Positions 9,496 to 18,017 of a stretch of 64,000 nt of DNA are shown piece by piece. Numbering within the stretch: position 1 is the first letter of the stretch; every line of letters begins with the position of its first letter. The translations under genes and the position numbers were made by a program. Below the pieces are notes generated by a model, which worked only from the letters and a program-made list of their open reading frames with translations, made no database searches and was not told the origin of the DNA. This stretch comes from Leptospira noumeaensis (GTDB lineage: Bacteria; Spirochaetota; Leptospiria; Leptospirales; Leptospiraceae): assembly GCF_004770765.1 (NCBI RefSeq), contig NZ_RQFK01000033.1, positions 62,001 to 126,000 on the forward strand. The letters run 5' to 3'.

Positions 9496-11070
9496 TTAAA
9501 ACTTTTTTGTTTTGGATTTGGATTTCGATTCGGATACTTTCAATGATTCTTTTGTATCATTGGCAGGAACTGCCGTATCTTCTTTTGGTTCTTCTTCCTC
9601 TTTTGCTTTTTCTACAGGAGGAAGTTGGCCTTGGACAAGTTTACTCAAATAAATATTGATTTCAGGATCATTGTCTGTCACAAGTTGCCAAAAAGAAAAT
9701 CCACCTAAATCGTATTTGCGTAGAAGTGTCATTTTCTCTTCGAAGGCTTTGCGGTTCATATAAAAAGCAACACGATCACAACCACCACTGGTGTACCAAA
9801 GAGATGGATCTTCATACGCACGGTTTTTATGGATGTCAGCAAACTTAGATAAGTTTTTCCAATTCGCCACTTTGTTTTCTTCGTTTAAGATGCGATTGAT
9901 GTCAGTTGGTTGGCGATTTTTATGAGTCCCAGCTTTGATCCTTTGTGCATCGGAATGGTAAATGGCCTTAGCTGATGCCTTACAATTGAGAGCCCAGTCA
10001 TATCCGTAAGTTGGGATCGCCATATAAAGTTTGTGAGTTGGAACTCTTTTTTTCGCGTAAGTGATGATGTCTTTCAACCAAACATTGGGAGCTTGGGGAC
10101 CAGGTCCTGGGTTATGGTACTTTCTTGGATGGAGTTCGTAGGCCATAATCTTCACGCGGTCAGCATGTTTGGCAAGGAAGGCATAGTCATGAGTGGTTGG
10201 CCCTCTCCAATTTTCACGAAAATCAAGGGCGATTGGTTTCGATAAACCACGGCATTGGAGTTCTTTCTTTTTGCTTTTCTCTGCTGGAGTTTTGGGATGA
10301 ACCGCCACAGAAATGAGTTTTCCTTTTTTATGAACTTCACGTGCGAGGAGAACAAAGAACTCTTCAAACTTTTCTTTTTTGTCGCAGGACATTCCTTCGT
10401 AATCGATATCAATCCCATCATAACCATAAGTCATAATTTCGTTTACAATGACTTGGATGTGGTGGTCACGAATGTCGTTTCGTCCCCCCATCCCGATGTT
10501 CTCTTGGATTTTTTCTTTTGGATTTTCCCAACGAAAGATGGTAGGTATGATTTTTACTTTGGGGTTCAAAACACGAAGTTCTTGGACTCGTTCCTTTCTA
10601 GAAGTACTCGACCAACTTGAAATGAGTTCTCCATTATTAGAAAGCCCACCTTTCATCGTATAAATAAACGGATGGATTTCGTTATAGAGATGAACCGTTT
10701 TTTTCATGGCTGTCCAATCGGTAGACCAAGCGGAAGAACGAAAACTCACGTTATCATCAGGAACAAAACCTGGTAGTTCCACAGATTCCTCTAGATTTTC
10801 TGTGTTCGTTTGGGTTTCTCCGTTTTCCTTGGTTTCCATCTCAGATGGAGTTCCGAGAGAAGGAGTGGATGCTTCCACAACGCTAGGATTGGCATTTCCC
10901 GCTTTCGCAGTGTCTTTTAAAACAAGAGCAGTTCCATCATTTTGGATTAAGTTCATTCCTAAATAAAAGGAGATTGCGGAAAGAAATACCCAGGAGGCAA
11001 ATAGTAGTGTGTATTTAGCTGCATTCGACAGCGGACGTTTGGGTATGGATGGGTTTTCTTTTTCGGACAT
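9496..11070 (-). CDS. Membrane-anchored glycosyl hydrolase family 18 protein
   Basis: A 524-residue GH18-fold protein like the YaaH/chitinase group. One membrane span at about residues 20-40 is followed by a Ser/Thr/Glu-rich linker to about 105, then the TIM barrel. The family motif Asp-Gly-Ile-Asp-Ile-Asp-Tyr-Glu is at 218-225, with Glu225 as expected catalytic acid, so the domain looks active. The last 40 residues are a low-complexity Lys/Glu/Ser tail. The likely role is cleavage or binding of a GlcNAc-containing envelope glycan from the periplasmic face. The substrate is unknown. It is first in an operon with tsaC. Confidence 0.85.
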   Translation of the reverse strand: MSEKENPSIPKRPLSNAAKYTLLFASWVFLSAISFYLGMNLIQNDGTALVLKDTAKAGNANPSVVEASTPSLGTPSEMETKENGETQTNTENLEESVELPGFVPDDNVSFRSSAWSTDWTAMKKTVHLYNEIHPFIYTMKGGLSNNGELISSWSSTSRKERVQELRVLNPKVKIIPTIFRWENPKEKIQENIGMGGRNDIRDHHIQVIVNEIMTYGYDGIDIDYEGMSCDKKEKFEEFFVLLAREVHKKGKLISVAVHPKTPAEKSKKKELQCRGLSKPIALDFRENWRGPTTHDYAFLAKHADRVKIMAYELHPRKYHNPGPGPQAPNVWLKDIITYAKKRVPTHKLYMAIPTYGYDWALNCKASAKAIYHSDAQRIKAGTHKNRQPTDINRILNEENKVANWKNLSKFADIHKNRAYEDPSLWYTSGGCDRVAFYMNRKAFEEKMTLLRKYDLGGFSFWQLVTDNDPEINIYLSKLVQGQLPPVEKAKEEEEPKEDTAVPANDTKESLKVSESKSKSKTKKF

Positions 11071-11163
11071 AAATTACTTCTAGTATGATTATCGATCGTA
11101 TGATAAAAAAAGAGTAGAGATTATTAAAAGAACTCACTACCTATTTCTCATCCCATAATTTTT

Positions 11164-11182
11164 TAGGAGGGATTCTCTCCTA
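11164..11182 (+). promoter_or_regulatory. Hairpin in leader of queuosine-precursor transporter gene
   Basis: The arms TAGGAG (11164-11169) and CTCCTA (11177-11182) form a 6-bp stem with a 7-base loop, 31 bases before the ATG at 11214 and followed by an A-rich stretch. A small hairpin plus A-rich tail before a queuosine-precursor transporter invites comparison with preQ1 riboswitches. However, the loop lacks the conserved class I core, so this is only a candidate leader structure. Confidence 0.3.
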
Positions 11183-11213
11183 GTCGAAATTAAAAAGAAA
11201 GGAAAAAGATACA

Positions 11214-11924
11214 ATGCACCTTCTCAAACAAAAACCGGTGATTCTTTATACGGTTCTACTCAGTTTTTTTCTCACCTTTCTTCTGCTTGCGGAACTCACA
11301 GGTAGTAAATTATTTTTTGCCTTCGGATTCACAATGACAATGGGGGTTATCCCTTTTCCAGTTACCTTTATCATCACGGATCTTTTGAATGAATATTATG
11401 GTCGCAAAGTGGTTCGGGCCACAACCTTTCTGGGGATGGTGATGATTGGTTTTGCCTATCTCCTCATTGTGATCGATATCCAAATTCCCGCAAGCCCTGA
11501 GTCGCCCATCGATGATGCCTCCTTCGAACGTGTTTTTGCCAATTCGGGTCTTGTGATCCTTGGTTCTATCATTGCCTATGTAATTGGTCAAATGATTGAC
11601 CTAAATACCTTTCACTTCCTACGTAAAAAAACGGGAGGAAAACATATTTGGCTACGAGCCACAGGTTCTACTGTCATCTCCCAACTCATCGATTCTTATG
11701 TGGTGATTTTTATCGCTCTTGGAAAATACCATCCTGTTTCTAAACTTGTATCAATTGCCAACACCAACTTTCTTTATAAATTGGGAGTGGCCATTCTCAT
11801 CACACCTCTTCTCTATGCCATCCATATCTACATTGATCGTTATTTAGGAGAAAGTTTAAAAAAACAAATGTTTCAAGCTGCAATGGAAGAGGAAGGTTTG
11901 GAATCCACCATCCAACCAGGGTAA
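11214..11924 (+). CDS. Queuosine precursor transporter (YhhQ/VUT family)
   Basis: A 236-residue polytopic inner-membrane protein of the YhhQ (PF02592) family, which imports preQ0/preQ1 or queuine for tRNA queuosine synthesis. Six or so hydrophobic spans are visible. Family signatures include Glu-Leu-Thr-Gly-Ser-Lys near residue 26, Ile-Thr-Asp-Leu-Leu-Asn-Glu-Tyr-Tyr-Gly, and Ser-Gln-Leu-Ile-Asp-Ser in a late span. The ATG at 11214 follows AAAGGAAAAAG at good spacing. It is followed 6 bp later by a glycerophosphodiesterase gene. A leader hairpin (see 11164) may regulate it. Confidence 0.9.
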   Translation: MHLLKQKPVILYTVLLSFFLTFLLLAELTGSKLFFAFGFTMTMGVIPFPVTFIITDLLNEYYGRKVVRATTFLGMVMIGFAYLLIVIDIQIPASPESPIDDASFERVFANSGLVILGSIIAYVIGQMIDLNTFHFLRKKTGGKHIWLRATGSTVISQLIDSYVVIFIALGKYHPVSKLVSIANTNFLYKLGVAILITPLLYAIHIYIDRYLGESLKKQMFQAAMEEEGLESTIQPG

Positions 11925-11930
11925 TACAAA

Positions 11931-12701
11931 ATGTTCCAACCAAGAATCGAAAGACTCAAATCCATTTTAGGAAATAAACCGGCAAATATTGGTCACCGTG
12001 GTGCACGTGGCCTTGCTCCCGAAAACACCCTTGTTTCTTTTTTAGTGGGAGCAGAATTCACAAGTTTTTTTGAATTGGATACGATGCTTTGTGCTTCGGG
12101 TGAACTTGTTATCATCCATGACTTTACAGTAGATCGCACGACAGACGGTGAAGGAAAAGTTTCAGATTATAAATATAGAGATTTAGCGGAACTCGATGCG
12201 GGGAGTTTTTTTGAGGAAGCCTTTGAAGGCGAACAAATTCCCACTCTTTCCCAAGTGATCCAAACCCTTCCTGAAACCACAGTCTTTGACATTGAGATGA
12301 AGAGTGAAGGGGACCCTGAAGAGAGAAAGGCTCTCGCTCTGGAACTTGTGAAACTGATTCGGAAATACAAACTAACCAATCGAATTTGGGTGAGTAGTTT
12401 TGATTGGGATCTTGTGGATCTCATCAGACAGGAAGAACCAGAAGTTTTACGAGGTCTTCTCATTGAAAAGGGAGATTCACTAAACAAGAATTATATGGAC
12501 TATGAACCGGATTTGATCCTGCCACATCTTTCTGCCTGTTCCAAAGAATTTGTGGAAGGATTAAAAGAAAAATCCCTTCTAGTGATTCCTTACACTACCA
12601 ATACGGAAGAAGAATGGAAAGAGTTACTAGCAGCAGGAGTGGCCGGACTCATCACAGACTTTCCTGACCAATTGGCCTCTTATTTAGAATCTGTAAAATA
12701 A
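11931..12701 (+). CDS. Glycerophosphodiester phosphodiesterase
   Basis: A 256-residue GDPD-family enzyme that hydrolyses glycerophosphodiesters to glycerol-3-phosphate and an alcohol. The N-terminus has His-Arg-Gly-Ala and Pro-Glu-Asn-Thr, then Glu-Leu-Asp and His-Asp, which supply the metal ligands and catalytic histidines of the TIM barrel. A Phe-Asp-Ile-Glu-Met-Lys motif follows in the middle. No signal peptide is seen, so it is likely cytoplasmic. It lies 6 bp after the queuosine transporter gene, and its 3' end overlaps the VOC gene on the other strand by 22 bp. Confidence 0.93.
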   Translation: MFQPRIERLKSILGNKPANIGHRGARGLAPENTLVSFLVGAEFTSFFELDTMLCASGELVIIHDFTVDRTTDGEGKVSDYKYRDLAELDAGSFFEEAFEGEQIPTLSQVIQTLPETTVFDIEMKSEGDPEERKALALELVKLIRKYKLTNRIWVSSFDWDLVDLIRQEEPEVLRGLLIEKGDSLNKNYMDYEPDLILPHLSACSKEFVEGLKEKSLLVIPYTTNTEEEWKELLAAGVAGLITDFPDQLASYLESVK

Positions 12702-13036
12702 ATCCAAACCCAATTCCCCCAAGGATCCTCGTATAAGGAATAATTTTTGCCGGGGACTTGCTCGACTAACTTCAAATTGGAAAATTGCGGATGGTTTTTT
12801 ACCTTGTGATCACAGCGAATGGTGATGGTTCCTGGGCGCACAGGACAATGTTCGGTGTTTTTAGAGAATACAATGGTTTCTCCTGAATCCAGTTGTAATT
12901 CCGAGTGACCAAAACTTTCTTTAAGGAGTCTACCCCCAAAAAACGATTGGTAAAACTGAGCGGGAAGGCTAGTATTTTCCCCTCCGTCTAAGTTGATAGA
13001 GTAAAATTGTAAATCCAATGTTTCCCCGTCCGCCAT
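12680..13036 (-). CDS. VOC (glyoxalase/PhnB-like) superfamily protein
   Basis: A 118-residue protein with the features of a single vicinal-oxygen-chelate module: a start like 'lqFYSINLDGG', a Phe-Tyr-Gln-Ser-Phe-Phe-Gly-Gly segment, and a closing Tyr-Glu-Asp-Pro-Trp-Gly-Asn-Trp. No enzyme activity can be assigned, because these modules serve as lyases, dioxygenases or resistance proteins. The ATG at 13036 has an AGGAAAG ribosome-binding site; with it the gene overlaps the divergent membrane-protein start by 19 bp. A TTG at 13018 would cut the overlap to 3 bp. Confidence 0.68.
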   Translation of the reverse strand: MADGETLDLQFYSINLDGGENTSLPAQFYQSFFGGRLLKESFGHSELQLDSGETIVFSKNTEHCPVRPGTITIRCDHKVKNHPQFSNLKLVEQVPGKNYSLYEDPWGNWVWIYFTDSK

Positions 13037-14403
13037 CGATTCTTTCCTATTTTATATTTTTTTTCATCTCCAGTTTCGCCAATTTTTTGTTATGCGAAAC
13101 TATCTATTTTGAACTACTTCATTCGGCAGACCAATTGTATCTTCCTTTGTTTCTAAAGGATTTAGTCTCAGGTCTTGGGATTAGACATTGGTATCTTCCC
13201 CCCTCTCCCTATTTTTTTCCTGATCTTTTGATCTACTTAATTCTTTTTCCAGTGGTTCCTTTTTTGTATTTACCGAGCGTTTATGGAACCTTACAAATGA
13301 TTTTGGTTTTCTTTGGAATTTTTATTTTTCTATCAAAGTATACAGACCAAACAAGGTCATTTCAATTTCTTTATCTCTTAGAAATCCTTTTTATTTTTTT
13401 CTCTCTCCTTGGATATTTTGCAGAAGACAAACCGCTCCCCTTGGTATATTTTTTAACAGGGGCTCATCATAGCACTGGATTCTTTTTTTCACTCCTACTC
13501 ACTCTTTGTCTTTACTCCTTGTTAATTGATAAAGATAAAAAAAATCGTTATCCAAATTCCTTTTTACCACTCCCATTGGTTTTCTTTTTTTTCACTAGTT
13601 TTCTTTTCCTTTATATTTCAGATCGATTTTCTTTTCTCGTCGGGGTGATATCTTTCTTTGTGGTTCGGATTTGGGATGGAGACTTACCATTCACAGAAAG
13701 AATTTCGTACTTTCGGAATCGAAAGTTTTGGATCCTCACTTTCTTTTTTCTTCTGCTTTCTGAACTTCTAATACACGGGCTAAAAACCATCGTATCCATT
13801 CCCAGCAGTTTTCAGATTTTGTTTGCCTATCTCACTGGACTAAAGGTCTCGGATATCTTACAACTTTCGGGGACTTACCTTTGGGATTTTTCGAAACATA
13901 TTTTTTACCAAGGAAAATCCATTCTTGTTTTAATGGGACTAGTCCTTCTTTTATTCCCTAAGTTTCCCAAACTGAATCGCCATTTGGTCATTGTGTTTTT
14001 TCCAGTCCTTGTTGGACTTTTACTCCTTGTAGGAAGGTTCACTTACCTCCATCCTTACCCCATCCGGTATTTGTTTCCTCTTTTGTTTTTCGGACTTCTC
14101 GGAACCACCTGGACTCTAGGCACTCGCACAAAAATCGTAAATCCCAAAGTTCTCACAACCCTCCTTTTTTTACTTACGGGGATTCTTTGGTCGTTGCCAT
14201 TTCCTAGAGAGAAAACCAAGACCTATTTTTCTAGAATCCTCCAGACAGAAGTTCCTTATGACTTAGAAAAACCCATCCGGTTTTGGTCAGAAGGCAGCTT
14301 GACTCCAATTCCTGTAGACAAAGATGGGAAACCCTACCACTGGATCACAGGGGCATTCCATACGCACTTGACAGAGTCAGGGGAACCTATGATCTGGAAG
14401 TAG
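13018..14403 (+). CDS. Polytopic membrane protein of unknown function
   Basis: A 461-residue, strongly hydrophobic protein with about ten to twelve predicted membrane spans and a soluble tail of about 70 residues (from about 390). It is rich in Phe, Leu and Tyr, with aromatic-rich loops early on. The gross layout is reminiscent of GT-C type glycosyltransferases or O-antigen polymerases, but no Asp-rich or other catalytic motif is convincing, so I leave it unassigned. The TAG stop at 14401-14403 directly abuts the leuA ATG, so the two are likely co-transcribed. The ribosome-binding site is weak. Confidence 0.75.
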   Translation: MFPRPPSILSYFIFFFISSFANFLLCETIYFELLHSADQLYLPLFLKDLVSGLGIRHWYLPPSPYFFPDLLIYLILFPVVPFLYLPSVYGTLQMILVFFGIFIFLSKYTDQTRSFQFLYLLEILFIFFSLLGYFAEDKPLPLVYFLTGAHHSTGFFFSLLLTLCLYSLLIDKDKKNRYPNSFLPLPLVFFFFTSFLFLYISDRFSFLVGVISFFVVRIWDGDLPFTERISYFRNRKFWILTFFFLLLSELLIHGLKTIVSIPSSFQILFAYLTGLKVSDILQLSGTYLWDFSKHIFYQGKSILVLMGLVLLLFPKFPKLNRHLVIVFFPVLVGLLLLVGRFTYLHPYPIRYLFPLLFFGLLGTTWTLGTRTKIVNPKVLTTLLFLLTGILWSLPFPREKTKTYFSRILQTEVPYDLEKPIRFWSEGSLTPIPVDKDGKPYHWITGAFHTHLTESGEPMIWK

Positions 14404-15906
14404 ATGGAAGATTACGTACGCATATTTGATACTACCTTAAGGGACGGGGAACAGTGCCCTGGGGCCGCTATGAGCGAAGATGAGAAGGTGGAAATTGCCC
14501 AACACCTAGCCCGGATGAAGGTAGATATCATTGAAGCTGGATTCCCAGTTTCCTCACCTGTACAATTCAAAGCAGTCGAACGAATCGCTCGTGAAATTGA
14601 AGGCCCGGTCATTTGTGGACTGGCCCGTGCCCTTCGTCCTGATTTAGAGGCGGCCCGCGATGCTTTAAAACCTGCCAAACAAAAACGCATTCATACTTTT
14701 ATTGCCTCTTCTCCCATCCACATGAAACACAAGTTAGGCAAGTCTCCGGCAGAAGTTTTAGAGATGGCTAGACTTGCCGTAAAGATGGCAAGGGACTTTG
14801 TTACCGATGTAGAATTTTCACCAGAAGATGCCACTCGCTCCGAATGGGAATTCTTACGCGAGTTAGTCGAAGCTGTCATCGAAGAAGGTGCTACCACCAT
14901 CAATATCCCGGACACAGTGGGATATACCACACCACAAGAATATATGGATCTCTTTCGCTTCTTAAAAAAGGAAGTGAAAGGTGCTGACAAAGTCATATTT
15001 TCTGCACATTGCCACAACGATCTAGGACTTGCTGTTGCCAACTCACTCGCCACTGTTCTTGCTGGTGGTCGTCAGATTGAATGTACAATCAACGGGATCG
15101 GCGAAAGAGCGGGGAACACTGCTATGGAAGAAGTGGTGATGGCTCTCAAAACTAGAAAGGATGCTTTCGGTGTGGAAACAAAAATTGATTCCACACTCAT
15201 CACTCGTGGTTCCCATTTGGTAAAAACCATCACAGGAATGGTAGTCCAACCTAACAAAGCCATTGTGGGTGCCAATGCCTTTGCTCATGAATCTGGAATC
15301 CACCAAGATGGTGTGATCAAAAATAGACAAACCTATGAAATCATGACTCCTGAATCCGTGGGACTGAAATCCAACCGTATGGTTCTTGGACGCCATTCCG
15401 GTCGGGCCGGTTTTAAAGACCGTGTCATTCGTATGGGTTTTGATCCCAAACCAGAAGAAATCGACAATGCCTATAACAGATTCCTTGAGATTGCTGATAA
15501 AAAAAAGGAAGTCTTTGATGAGGACATCGCAGCCCTTTTCCAAGCAGAGATCAGTAGATCGCAAGTGGACGAAAAATATCGACTTATTTCATTTGAACAA
15601 AATACAGGATCCAACCAAACTCCAAGTTCCAAAATTTCTCTCCAAATCAAGGGAGAGGTCAAAGAAGGCGAAGCGCATGGCGACGGTCCAGTGGACAGTA
15701 TCTTTAAAGCCATTGGCCAAGTCACAGGACTTTCTCCTCTCCTTTCCAGGCTTGTGATTTCTCCTGTTACAGAGGGAACGGATGCGATGGCTGAGGCATC
15801 CGTTACTTTAGAAGACGGGGAACGCCGAGTGGTTGGGAAAGGTGATTCCACAGACATCATTGAAGCCTGTGCCAAAGCCTATATCAATGCCTTGAACCGG
15901 TTGTAA
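14404..15906 (+). CDS. leuA: 2-isopropylmalate synthase
   Basis: A 500-residue DRE-TIM metallolyase that condenses acetyl-CoA with 2-oxoisovalerate, the first step of leucine synthesis. Visible are Asp-Thr-Thr-Leu-Arg-Asp-Gly-Glu-Gln at the N-terminus, Ser-Ala-His-Cys-His-Asn-Asp (metal site) in the barrel, Gly-Ile-Gly-Glu-Arg-Ala-Gly-Asn, and the C-terminal LeuA dimer/regulatory domain from about residue 370, which normally binds leucine. Leptospira also has a related citramalate synthase (CimA); length and motifs here fit LeuA better, but paralogue assignment rests on family memory. hisC follows 4 bp later. Confidence 0.9.
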   Translation: MEDYVRIFDTTLRDGEQCPGAAMSEDEKVEIAQHLARMKVDIIEAGFPVSSPVQFKAVERIAREIEGPVICGLARALRPDLEAARDALKPAKQKRIHTFIASSPIHMKHKLGKSPAEVLEMARLAVKMARDFVTDVEFSPEDATRSEWEFLRELVEAVIEEGATTINIPDTVGYTTPQEYMDLFRFLKKEVKGADKVIFSAHCHNDLGLAVANSLATVLAGGRQIECTINGIGERAGNTAMEEVVMALKTRKDAFGVETKIDSTLITRGSHLVKTITGMVVQPNKAIVGANAFAHESGIHQDGVIKNRQTYEIMTPESVGLKSNRMVLGRHSGRAGFKDRVIRMGFDPKPEEIDNAYNRFLEIADKKKEVFDEDIAALFQAEISRSQVDEKYRLISFEQNTGSNQTPSSKISLQIKGEVKEGEAHGDGPVDSIFKAIGQVTGLSPLLSRLVISPVTEGTDAMAEASVTLEDGERRVVGKGDSTDIIEACAKAYINALNRL

Positions 15907-15910
15907 CCCA

Positions 15911-17005
15911 GTGACTAATCCAAATACAAAATTTTCAATGGAAGCACTGGTGCGTAAGGAACTACCAGCGTTTAAACCCTATACACCTGGCGAACAACCA
16001 GGCCTTAGTGCCTCCACCATCAAACTGAATACAAACGAAAACCCATACCCACCTTCTCCTAAAATCAAAGAGGCTGTGGAAAAGGTCTTACAAACAGGTG
16101 TTTTGCGAAAATACCCAAACTACCACTCCCGGAAATTACAAGAACTCATAGCAAAAGATTATGACTTAGACCCGGACCAAATTTTGGTGACAAATGGGTC
16201 TGATGAAGCCTTACGTTTGTTATTCCAAGCCCTAGTAGGTCCTGGCGATGTGGTTGTGGCACCAGACCCAACCTATTCCTTTTATCCTGTGTTAACAGAA
16301 CAAATGATGGTCGGAGCTACTTACAAAGCGGTTCCACTAAAATCAGACTTACATTTTGATTTTGACTCTTTGGGAAAAGAACAAGGAAAATTACTTTGTT
16401 TTGCTCATCCCAATGCTCCGACTGGTGTGGAAGAACCAAAGGATAAACTTTTAAATTTAGTTAAAAATTTTGAAGGGGTTGTTCTTTCCGACGAAGCGTA
16501 TATTGATTTCACAGAACCAAACTCTAGTTTGATGACAGAAATAGGAAACCATCCGAACCTAGTGGTTTCTCGCACCTTTTCCAAATCCTATGCTCTTGCT
16601 GGACTCCGAGTGGGGTATCTAGTGGGATCACTCGAAGTGATATCGTGGATTCGTAAACTCAAAGATTCCTATAATGTAGGAATTTTGGAACAAGTTGTGG
16701 CGGAAGCCTCTTATGCAGACAAAGAATACTTTTTGGAAAAACGAACTCTTGTCATTTCAGAAAGAAACAAACTAAAAAAAGAATTGGAATCTCTCGGTTT
16801 TTTTATCCCCACCTCCTCTACAAATTTTTTATTTTGCAAACCTAAGTCAGGTGTTTCACCAGAGAGTTTGTATTTACAATTAAAAAATAAAAACATTCTC
16901 ATTCGGTATTTTTCTACGGGAATTTCAAAAGACTATATTCGTATCACGATTGGAACAGCAGAAGAAAATACGAAACTACTAGAAACCATTCGTTCCCTAA
17001 TCTAA
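15911..17005 (+). CDS. hisC: Histidinol-phosphate aminotransferase
   Basis: A 364-residue class I/II PLP aminotransferase of the HisC type, converting imidazole-acetol phosphate to histidinol phosphate. Markers are Leu-Asn-Thr-Asn-Glu-Asn-Pro-Tyr-Pro near residue 37, Thr-Asn-Gly-Ser-Asp-Glu, His-Pro-Asn-Ala-Pro-Thr-Gly, Ser-Asp-Glu-Ala-Tyr-Ile-Asp, and the PLP lysine in Arg-Thr-Phe-Ser-Lys-Ser-Tyr. The start given is a GTG at 15911; an ATG at 15938 would remove nine residues, and neither has a clear ribosome-binding site. It sits 4 bp behind leuA. Confidence 0.92.
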   Translation: MTNPNTKFSMEALVRKELPAFKPYTPGEQPGLSASTIKLNTNENPYPPSPKIKEAVEKVLQTGVLRKYPNYHSRKLQELIAKDYDLDPDQILVTNGSDEALRLLFQALVGPGDVVVAPDPTYSFYPVLTEQMMVGATYKAVPLKSDLHFDFDSLGKEQGKLLCFAHPNAPTGVEEPKDKLLNLVKNFEGVVLSDEAYIDFTEPNSSLMTEIGNHPNLVVSRTFSKSYALAGLRVGYLVGSLEVISWIRKLKDSYNVGILEQVVAEASYADKEYFLEKRTLVISERNKLKKELESLGFFIPTSSTNFLFCKPKSGVSPESLYLQLKNKNILIRYFSTGISKDYIRITIGTAEENTKLLETIRSLI

Positions 17006-17040
17006 AAAAACCCGGCACACCTGTAAGAGATGAACCGGGT
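17004..17040 (-). terminator. Rho-independent terminator of the hsp20 operon
   Basis: On the minus strand ACCCGG (17040-17035) pairs with CCGGGT (17015-17010) across a 19-base loop and is followed by a run of Ts at 17010-17004. It lies 45 bp beyond the stop of the second small heat-shock gene. The plus strand has no T-run after the hairpin, so it probably acts only on minus-strand transcripts. Confidence 0.65.
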
Positions 17041-17084
17041 CCGAAATTAAATTCACTTTAGATTTACCAAACACAAAAGGGAAT

Positions 17085-17489
17085 TTATTTCTGAATTTCG
17101 ATTTTTGTTTTTTTAGGCTCCATTTTTGGAATGGTTAATTCCAAAATTCCGTTTTTCATTTTGGCAGTGGCTTTGTCCGAATGGATTGCTTTGCCAATTG
17201 TAAATTTTCGGAAGTAACTTCCTTCTTTGTATTCGGCAAGTCGCACTTGGCCGCGAGATTCCTGTGGCATTACAAACTTACCTTCCAAAATTAGTTGGTC
17301 TTTTTCAATGGAGATATCTACCGATGATTGGTCTACCCCAGGCATTTCCACATGGAAATAAAATGCATCCTCTGTTTCCATTACATCTACGTTAGGTGAA
17401 TAGACACGAACATTCGTTGCCGATTTTTGATCTTTACCTTCAACTGTTTCTGTAACTTCTTGTTTGTTTTCTTTTGTGAGTGTATTCAT
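17085..17489 (-). CDS. Small heat-shock protein, Hsp20 family
   Basis: A 134-residue alpha-crystallin-domain chaperone that holds unfolding proteins without ATP. The domain runs from about residue 30 to 125. It includes a Val-Glu-Met-Pro-Gly-Val segment and the Asn-Gly-Ile-Leu-Glu-Leu-Thr-Ile-Pro-Lys motif, the (N/D)G-h-L signature near the C-terminus. The C-terminal I-x-I anchor is Ile-Glu-Ile. Translation starts from an ATG with AGGAG at good spacing. The gene lies 11 bp after its paralogue and shares the CIRCE-controlled promoter upstream of it. Confidence 0.93.
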   Translation of the reverse strand: MNTLTKENKQEVTETVEGKDQKSATNVRVYSPNVDVMETEDAFYFHVEMPGVDQSSVDISIEKDQLILEGKFVMPQESRGQVRLAEYKEGSYFRKFTIGKAIHSDKATAKMKNGILELTIPKMEPKKTKIEIQK

Positions 17490-17500
17490 ATCGAATCTCC

Positions 17501-17944
17501 TTACCCGATGGTGATGGATACTTTTTTAGGTTTATCTTCTTCTCTACGAGGAAGGTGGATGTTTAAAATTCCATTTGTGAATTTAGCAAGGACATGTTCC
17601 CCATCCACTCGGAATGGAAGTTCCAAGGTTCTACGGAATTCTCCATTGAAGATTTCACGGCGAAGTACTTCTGTTCCCTCTGCGAGTTCTTCTGATTTTT
17701 TCTTTCCGTGGATTGAAAGTAAATTGTCCTTCACATTGATTTCGATTTGGTCTGGTTCGAGTCCAGGAAGCAAACAAGTCACTAGGGCCTCGTCTTCCTT
17801 CGTATAAACGTTGACTGGAGGGAAATTGGACGGAGATCCAAATTGACTGTCCAAAATGGAACGAGTCAACTCATCGTTCAGTCTGTCAAAATCTCTCCAG
17901 AACTGATTTGCTTTGGTTTGTGGGTCTAGAATTCGGAACAACAT
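17501..17944 (-). CDS. Small heat-shock protein, Hsp20 family
   Basis: A 147-residue alpha-crystallin-domain protein, first gene of a two-gene hsp20 operon. It has Leu-Pro-Gly-Leu-Glu-Pro-Asp at the start of the domain, then the Asn-Gly-Ile-Leu-Asn-Ile-His-Leu-Pro motif, and ends with an Ile-Thr-Ile anchor. I place the start at ATG 17944, seven bases after GAGGAG. A longer frame from a GTG at 17965 would begin inside the CIRCE operator, and an ATG at 17950 is too close to the ribosome-binding site. Such sHsp pairs often form mixed oligomers, which is inference here. Confidence 0.93.
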   Translation of the reverse strand: MLFRILDPQTKANQFWRDFDRLNDELTRSILDSQFGSPSNFPPVNVYTKEDEALVTCLLPGLEPDQIEINVKDNLLSIHGKKKSEELAEGTEVLRREIFNGEFRRTLELPFRVDGEHVLAKFTNGILNIHLPRREEDKPKKVSITIG

Positions 17945-17958
17945 GCTCATTCTCCTCT

Positions 17959-17985
17959 TTAGCACTCGTATCTATAGACTGCTAT
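17959..17985 (-). promoter_or_regulatory. CIRCE operator 1 (HrcA site)
   Basis: Plus-strand TTAGCACTC (17959-17967), a 9-base spacer, then GACTGCTAT (17977-17985). The left arm is a perfect match to the CIRCE consensus (TTAGCACTC-N9-GAGTGCTAA) and the right arm matches 7 of 9. It ends immediately before the hsp20 ribosome-binding site, in the transcribed leader, the usual CIRCE position. HrcA, the expected repressor, is not encoded in this window. Confidence 0.85.
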
Positions 17986-17990
17986 TTTTA

Positions 17991-18017
17991 TTAGCAATCT
18001 ACATCTTTGACTGCCAA
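17991..18017 (-). promoter_or_regulatory. CIRCE operator 2, overlapping the -10 box
   Basis: TTAGCAATC (17991-17999), 9 bases, then GACTGCCAA (18009-18017): 8 of 9 and 7 of 9 matches to the CIRCE arms with the exact spacer. It starts 32 bases from operator 1, about three helical turns, and covers the -10 box and nearly all of the -35/-10 spacer. Two HrcA dimers on one face could give tight repression. Confidence 0.72.

Noticed and set aside
11140..11213. Canonical preQ1 class I riboswitch
   Set aside because: The loop lacks the conserved core and the tail does not show the usual pairing; kept only as a low-confidence hairpin.
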